Origin: Pyrrhoderma lamaoense
Lineage: Eukaryota; Basidiomycota; Agaricomycetes; Hymenochaetales; Hymenochaetaceae
Length of the DNA stretch: 64,000 nucleotides
Direction: 5' to 3'
Assembly: GCA_002794735.1 (NCBI GenBank)
Contig: NBAZ01000013.1
Span: forward strand, 434,001 to 498,000
The notes beneath the pieces were generated by a model. The model ran no database searches, was not told the origin of the DNA, and saw only the letters and a program-made list of their open reading frames with translations. Positions 59,200 through 64,000 of the stretch are shown piece after piece; the first letter of the stretch is position 1; the number at the start of each line of letters is the position of its first letter. A program made the position numbers and the translations under genes.

Positions 59200-61461
59200 A
59201 TGCTCTCAGTCAATGCGATGCTCAATCATCCAAGCTCGGGGTCAGGCCCGGTTCCCGCGCACCGTGAATCGGACGCTCAGGTTAGTCTACGGCGAGGCGA
59301 CCATGAGCATTCAAGTGGCCCAGGGTACCTTCGCGAACATCGATCTGAACGTGGCCAGACGCAAGAGCCTGCATACTTCAGCATGTATGTATCGTATTCC
59401 CGTTCTAATTCTTTTCTTTCTCGTTAAGACAACGTGTTGCTCTTGTTGCTTTCTCCACCTGTACACTCATCTTACTTCGTGCGCATTATCCACAATTCAT
59501 TGACAAGCATCTCTTCTCTGATCTCTCTTTAGTTCCGATTATGAAGATGACCCAAATAGTCGTTACAAAAAGCGGAAATTCTATGCTACTGCACCCTCTA
59601 CTAATGCGCCTGGTCCAGGACCCTCTTCAATTGAGTATTCAGCGAGTAATTATCGCTCTACCGATCGACACCGAGCACCATCCCAAACATTGTACGTATC
59701 TCATTGTACGTCATGTGAGCCCTTTCAGATCCGGTGGCTCACACAGCTTATAATGATCTCTTCACTTACACAATTTCCTCTCTTCACGTTGACCAGGGTT
59801 CACGGGACTTTACCAAAACACAGTGCGGAAGACGAAGGCGGATACGATACAAGTGGCTACGGGTCTGACAACTCAAACTTACCACCAACCTCACCCGCTT
59901 CTTCAAACGCGAGTTTTGTCGGTAACGAAGAACTTGAATACGAAGACCTCAAAATCGACCATAATCGTGTACGCGTACAAGACTCTCTAGAGATGACCCG
60001 CCATTCGCAATACCCAGAAGATCCATATATTTTTTCTCATTCTAGGTCGGTATCTTCCTCTATAGATCACAAAAACAGAGACAAAAGCTATGTCCGTCCT
60101 CGAGGCTATACAGCCAGTTCAGTGTCGACAATGTCCGGGATTCTATCACCCAACAAGTCAACATTGTCGTCACGAATTACGGACATCTCACTTGGACAGC
60201 CAGACAACAACCGAATTGCAGAGTATTGTTCGAGCCAACTCGCTGAACGTGCTAAGCTAGCAGAAATCCAAGCATCTAAAGAAGGTTCTCGTGCACCGCC
60301 TAGACTAACGCCTATCACAACTTCTGGCTTTAAGGACGCTTATGAAGAAGTGCACTCCCGCCTCCGTCAGAGTTCTCTCAATTATGCGCCTCCTTCTTCA
60401 ATTTCTTCGACGTCCAGCTATGTCATCAATCCGTACTCCCCTCCATTATCCGACCGACATGGAAAAACCGAGTATAATAAACCGCTTTCGAGGCATCAAC
60501 CACTATCACCTCCGTCTAGCACCACGTCCATGCCCACCCCGAGCCCACCTCTTCAGCCCACAAACTTAGTTCATCCCAGGGCCAACTATGCTAGAAGGGC
60601 GACTGTTAGTGGAACTAGTCCTGGAAACGATCGTACTTTGGGTATCTATCCGTCTCAGTACCAACGTTTACCAGGGACGTCATCTCTCACCAAAGACAAG
60701 CAACCCGTTCCACCTATGCCAGCCTACACAACTAAGGTTCCTGAACGGAACTGTATCTCTCCGCCAACCTTTTTATATAAAGAACTACAACTTACATCCC
60801 CAAGTCCGGCTTCGTCTTCCAAGTCTCGATTAGGTCGAAAGGAGCCTCCTAATGACTCCGTTATGGAGGAAGATGAGCTAGCCATTGTGGTCGAAGGAAG
60901 ATCTAGCCGACAACAGGGTGCAACTCAAGGGTCTGAAAGGGCTAGAAAGCGGAGCAAGTCTTTTGTAGAATCCTCGTTTCCTCCTTCGATGCAGATGGCC
61001 CCCGTACTTCCTACGCCTAGTCCTAATCCCCTCTCTATGTCAGCGCGGTCCCGTGGTCGATCCTCTCCACCACCACGATCCAAGGACTCATTAAGTTCAT
61101 CACAAAATTCCGCAAAAGGCTCGGCAAAACGCAATGTATTTGAGTCCACTCTCGTTCCTTCCGCCCGGGGTTCCGGTTCAACAAAGTTATCCAGTAAATC
61201 TATGTCGTCCGATCCACAGGCATTACCAAATGAGCCGGGATACGAGAAGTACCTACATATCGGGGAGATTACTACAGGTGTATGGAGGATGAAGAAGTTC
61301 TTCATACGCGCCGGACTGTAATGCGGCATGAGGAAATTCATCAGGGGAAGAGAGTGGAATGTCAATACTGTTTCGCGAAGGTATCCAGGCGGGATGCGAT
61401 GCTTAGACATCAGCGCAACACTTGTACAATGATCCCACCACATCTGAAAGAAAGGATGTAA
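59200..61461 (+). CDS. Disordered protein with C-terminal zinc finger, one apparent frameshift
   Basis: Exon 1 starts MLSVNAMLNHPSSGSGPVPA. Introns after PAYFS (GTATGT donor) and after RAPSQT (GTACGT donor) join to a long Ser/Pro-rich chain (LPPTSPASSNASF, PLSPPSSTTSMPTPSPP) with ARKRSKSFVES as a possible nuclear signal. The frame stops at 61321, but a different frame gives RRTVMRHEEIHQGKRVECQY and FAKVSRRDAMLRHQRNTC to a stop at 61461. That stretch contains C-x2-C-x12-H-x4-C, a zinc finger, preceded by a degenerate finger (L-x5-V-x2-H-x3-H). One base added between about 61234 and 61313 joins the frames; adding it near 61235 gives the most natural chain (TYRGDYYRCMEDEEVLHTRR). Probably a transcription regulator; target unknown. 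Confidence 0.72.
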
Positions 61462-63429
61462 CTGAGTTCCCCAAACGGATGCTGATTGGGACATGAAAAG
61501 CGGATTCCAATATTTTGGAACGGGATACAAATGCCGAGGTTGTGTTCTATAGTTCTGTAATGTTTTTTTATGAAAGTTCTCCATGATTGCGTTATTTATT
61601 ATATACAACTTCTTTCTTCCTTTCTTCTTGTCCTCCCATGATTTCTTATCTACAACTCTGTTCAACATGATCTCCAATCTTCTTACTCTCTCCTCATTTC
61701 TGATGGTGTTTTCCTTTTTTTCTTTCTTGTGGTACTTACCCGCTTTACCTTATTACTTACGTATACCCGCAACTCCCCCCCTCCTTCCTTGTAAGCCTGC
61801 TCCTTAGAAATAACCAACAAGCACGACACTGCACCGCGGCATATTGATTTACATGTAATAATAAATGTATTCATAATAACACGACCATTCCTTGTGAGGA
61901 ATTCCCGACTTGAGCGTACGCTGATGAGATCTTATGCTAGTCTAATTCTTATTTTACACACTAAAATATTATGCGAGACTTTCGGATTTATGAGGACTGG
62001 TGTTTGTGCCGAGTCTAATTTATGTCGGCGTATCCTTTGTACAAAGGGCTTATTCTATTTGTTATTATATTCCCTAAATCAATTTCATACATTGGAAATA
62101 AACCTATAACCTCATTTTCACCCCTAGATAACTACTTATTCTCTTTTTGAAAAGCAAATTCATCTTAAGAGTGCGCCCGCGAGATTCCTCCTTTCAAATA
62201 TAATACTAAGCATAAGTTCTATTAAGCAATACAGATGGCTTCCATATGTACCTAGCGTGGCGATGAAATTTCAACAGCGATGTTATTGAGAAAGATAGGG
62301 ACCACACGCCCTTGAGAGAAAACGAACGTACTCGCTACTGGGATATTAAATGATTTATGAAGGGAGATGGTGAAGGAGAAAGAAAGAAAAGTACGTGTCA
62401 GGTACCGACTAAGGTTCTTTTTACCCTCCTCTCCTTGTATTTGTTTGTTCTTGATTTTCTTTCCCTTCCCTCCGGTTGAAGTTTCCTATGCATCTTTATT
62501 TGTGTGTATATTGGCATATCGTATATGACTGGATCCTCTCTTCCCTTCATAAATTCTCTCACCTTCGTGGCTCATCTTTAGCTCAGCGAATGATCGTATT
62601 AGGTAGTCTGAGATTGAAAGGTGGAGAAGAAGTTTTATATATCTATATTCTTGCACTCTTTCTCTTCCCCCTCTTTCTTTCTTCATACTTCTTAACGAAG
62701 AAGAATTGGCTGTTGTTTATTAGATTGTTCTCCCGCGGGTAGGATGCTTCTTGAGTCTTTTGGTAGGATGAACGGATGGCTGTGAAACCTGCTTTATACT
62801 TCCACTCATTCAAATCTCTTTCCCTTGTACTGTGTGGCGTGGTTCCTGACCTAATCCTTTCCCTTCTTTTTTCCAGAATGCTAAATATAGACTAATATTT
62901 GATTCAAGATGTTCAGATGCTGATGGAGAGACTACAAGGAAGAGGTAATAACATATGCCTACATGTGAACTCCTTTTCTTAACTGGGAACATTAAAGAAG
63001 AGAAGAAGGGGAGAGGAGGGGGGACGAGGAAATGAGTGTTAACGAAACGGACGGATCTCAATGTTAACGAAACTAAGAAAAGGGACAGACGAGTCGGAGC
63101 CCGGAACTAACTGATATAGTGCGTTTTAATCTCAATGAAAAGGAAGGGTAGGGGGAGGGTAGGGAGCAGAGAAGAAGGAGAGATGTGGATTTACATCTAT
63201 TATTAGATACTCGCTCGGGACCACAGCCACGGGGTCAAAATGTTTATTCGAGTGTCGATGAAAGGGCCCGCGAGCTCGCGAATATAAAATAGACGTTAGA
63301 CGTTAACCATTCTTGCGAAGTCGGAAAAGGGGGGAAAGAGGACAATTTTAATGGTTGTTATGGGCACTGGGCACACTATGCTTTTATTTTTACGCAATAG
63401 AGCATTCATCTTCCTTATTAAGCGTGGTG
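61462..63429. other. 2 kb convergent intergenic region
   Basis: Between the ends of the zinc-finger gene and the FHA gene. CT-rich and T-rich tracts (61.6-61.8 kb, 62.4-62.7 kb) and a purine-rich tract at 63130-63185. No gene seen. Confidence 0.5.
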
Positions 63430-64000
63430 CTAGGCGTCATCATGCAGCAGAACATATTCACGTGTAGACATGCCGAATTTGATAACTAGAGTGGGTTGGT
63501 TTTAATTTTATGTGGTTTGAGGATAAGTGAGTAAGTTGATGAATGTCATTTCGTTCCAGAAAAAGAGGGAAAGCGAGTAAGTGCCAAGGAAAAAATGTAT
63601 AGACTTAGGTCATATGCACGTACCATCTCCCATTTGGAGTTCATAGAAACGAGAAGTCGGTATTGCTTCACCGTTAACATGCGTTTCGTTTGTAGATTCA
63701 AGGTCAATTATAAAAGGTCTGATACAATAGCCTTAGAAATAATACAAGATCTATCAATTGCACGACTTACTTTATTACAGCCTTGGAATTTCCAAATTCG
63801 TCTTTTTGCATCACCTGTCGGTCTGAAGACAAATGTGGCTGTTGGTATAGTAACATTGGGTGTAAAGGGGGAGGAAAACGTACGCTGAATAACGGCATGT
63901 TGTTTAGAACAAGATGGGTGTTCTACATAGATATCAACAACGGCCTTGTCTCGACCGATTAAGTAACAGCTTTGACGGTGGATATGGAAAAGATCTATGA
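63430..64000 (-). CDS. FHA-domain protein, SNIP1/Pml1-like (5' end outside window)
   Basis: Four exon pieces join in phase on the minus strand, running in from the window edge. They read LFHIHRQSCYLIGRDKAV, then DIYVEHPSCSKQHAVIQ (the FHA Gly-Arg and Ser-x-x-His core). After an intron comes HRQVMQKDEFGNSKAVIK, then PFIIDLESTNETHVNGEAIP and TSRFYELQMGD. After a roughly 150-nt intron comes VIKFGMSTREYVLLHDDA and the stop at 63430. This matches the C-terminal FHA domain of SNIP1 and yeast Pml1, which binds phospho-threonine and belongs to the RES complex that retains and splices pre-mRNA. The usual Asn-Gly of the STNGT loop is Asn-Glu here. The N-terminal disordered part lies beyond 64000. Confidence 0.88.

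Noticed and set aside
63595..63888. 97-codon plus-strand frame near the right edge
   Set aside because: It is antisense to the FHA-domain exons, which have clear family motifs and splice sites.
1..64000. tRNA genes, CRISPR arrays, transposases, biosynthetic or toxin clusters
   Set aside because: Looked for on both strands by eye; no cloverleaf with A and B boxes, no regularly spaced repeats, no transposase or synthase motifs were found.

Overview
The window is nuclear DNA of a filamentous basidiomycete, most likely an agaricomycete. The reasons are genes split by many 45-80 nt GT-AG introns, short intergenic gaps, and a gene set typical of that group: a KRE9/KNH1-like Ser/Thr-rich secreted family, a kinase-like basidiomycete protein, a JEN-type carboxylate carrier, a fungal Bzz1, and a small Cys-tailed protein. 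No tRNA, rRNA, CRISPR array, intact transposon or prokaryotic operon was seen.

Layout. 0-1 kb: small secreted double-psi beta-barrel protein (+). 1-4.6 kb: no gene seen. 4.6-10.1 kb: aromatic-L-amino-acid decarboxylase and Bzz1-like F-BAR/C1/SH3 protein (both -). 10.3-18.8 kb: KRE9/KNH1-like protein 1 (+), CAF1 deadenylase (+), unknown protein (-), SNM1/Artemis-like nuclease (+), Cys-rich mini-protein (+). 20.6-21.3 kb: KRE9/KNH1-like protein 2, interrupted. 22.6-25.8 kb: splicing factor PRP6 (+). 28.4-30.0 kb: JEN-type transporter (-). 31.8-39.0 kb: F-box protein (-) divergent from KRE33/NAT10 (+). 39.3-46.4 kb: kinase-like protein (+), guanine deaminase (-), EBP-family sterol isomerase-like protein (+), KRE9/KNH1-like protein 3 (+). 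48.2-55.3 kb: mitoribosomal mS41 (-) divergent from phospholipase D1 (+). 59.2-61.5 kb: disordered zinc-finger protein (+). 63.4 kb to the edge: FHA-domain SNIP1/Pml1-like gene (-), 5' end outside the window.

How the genes work together. They are mostly independent housekeeping genes: RNA work (PRP6, KRE33, CAF1, SNIP1/Pml1-like), DNA repair (SNM1-like), membrane and actin traffic (PLD1, Bzz1), purine, amine and sterol metabolism, and cell wall. I see no biosynthetic or defence cluster. Several pairs are divergent over short shared promoters.

The strongest unexpected signal concerns sequence quality or decay. At about a dozen places in otherwise well-conserved genes, including genes essential in yeast (PRP6, KRE33), the reading frame breaks in a way that one extra base would repair, usually next to a short homopolymer. 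Every case has the same sign, a missing base. That fits consensus deletion errors better than independent gene decay. Other points are 11-nt and 14-nt micro-exons, a GC-AG intron, a kinase-like protein without the HRD aspartate, and three KRE9/KNH1-like paralogues in 36 kb, each behind a TATA box. I found no convincing new multi-gene system.
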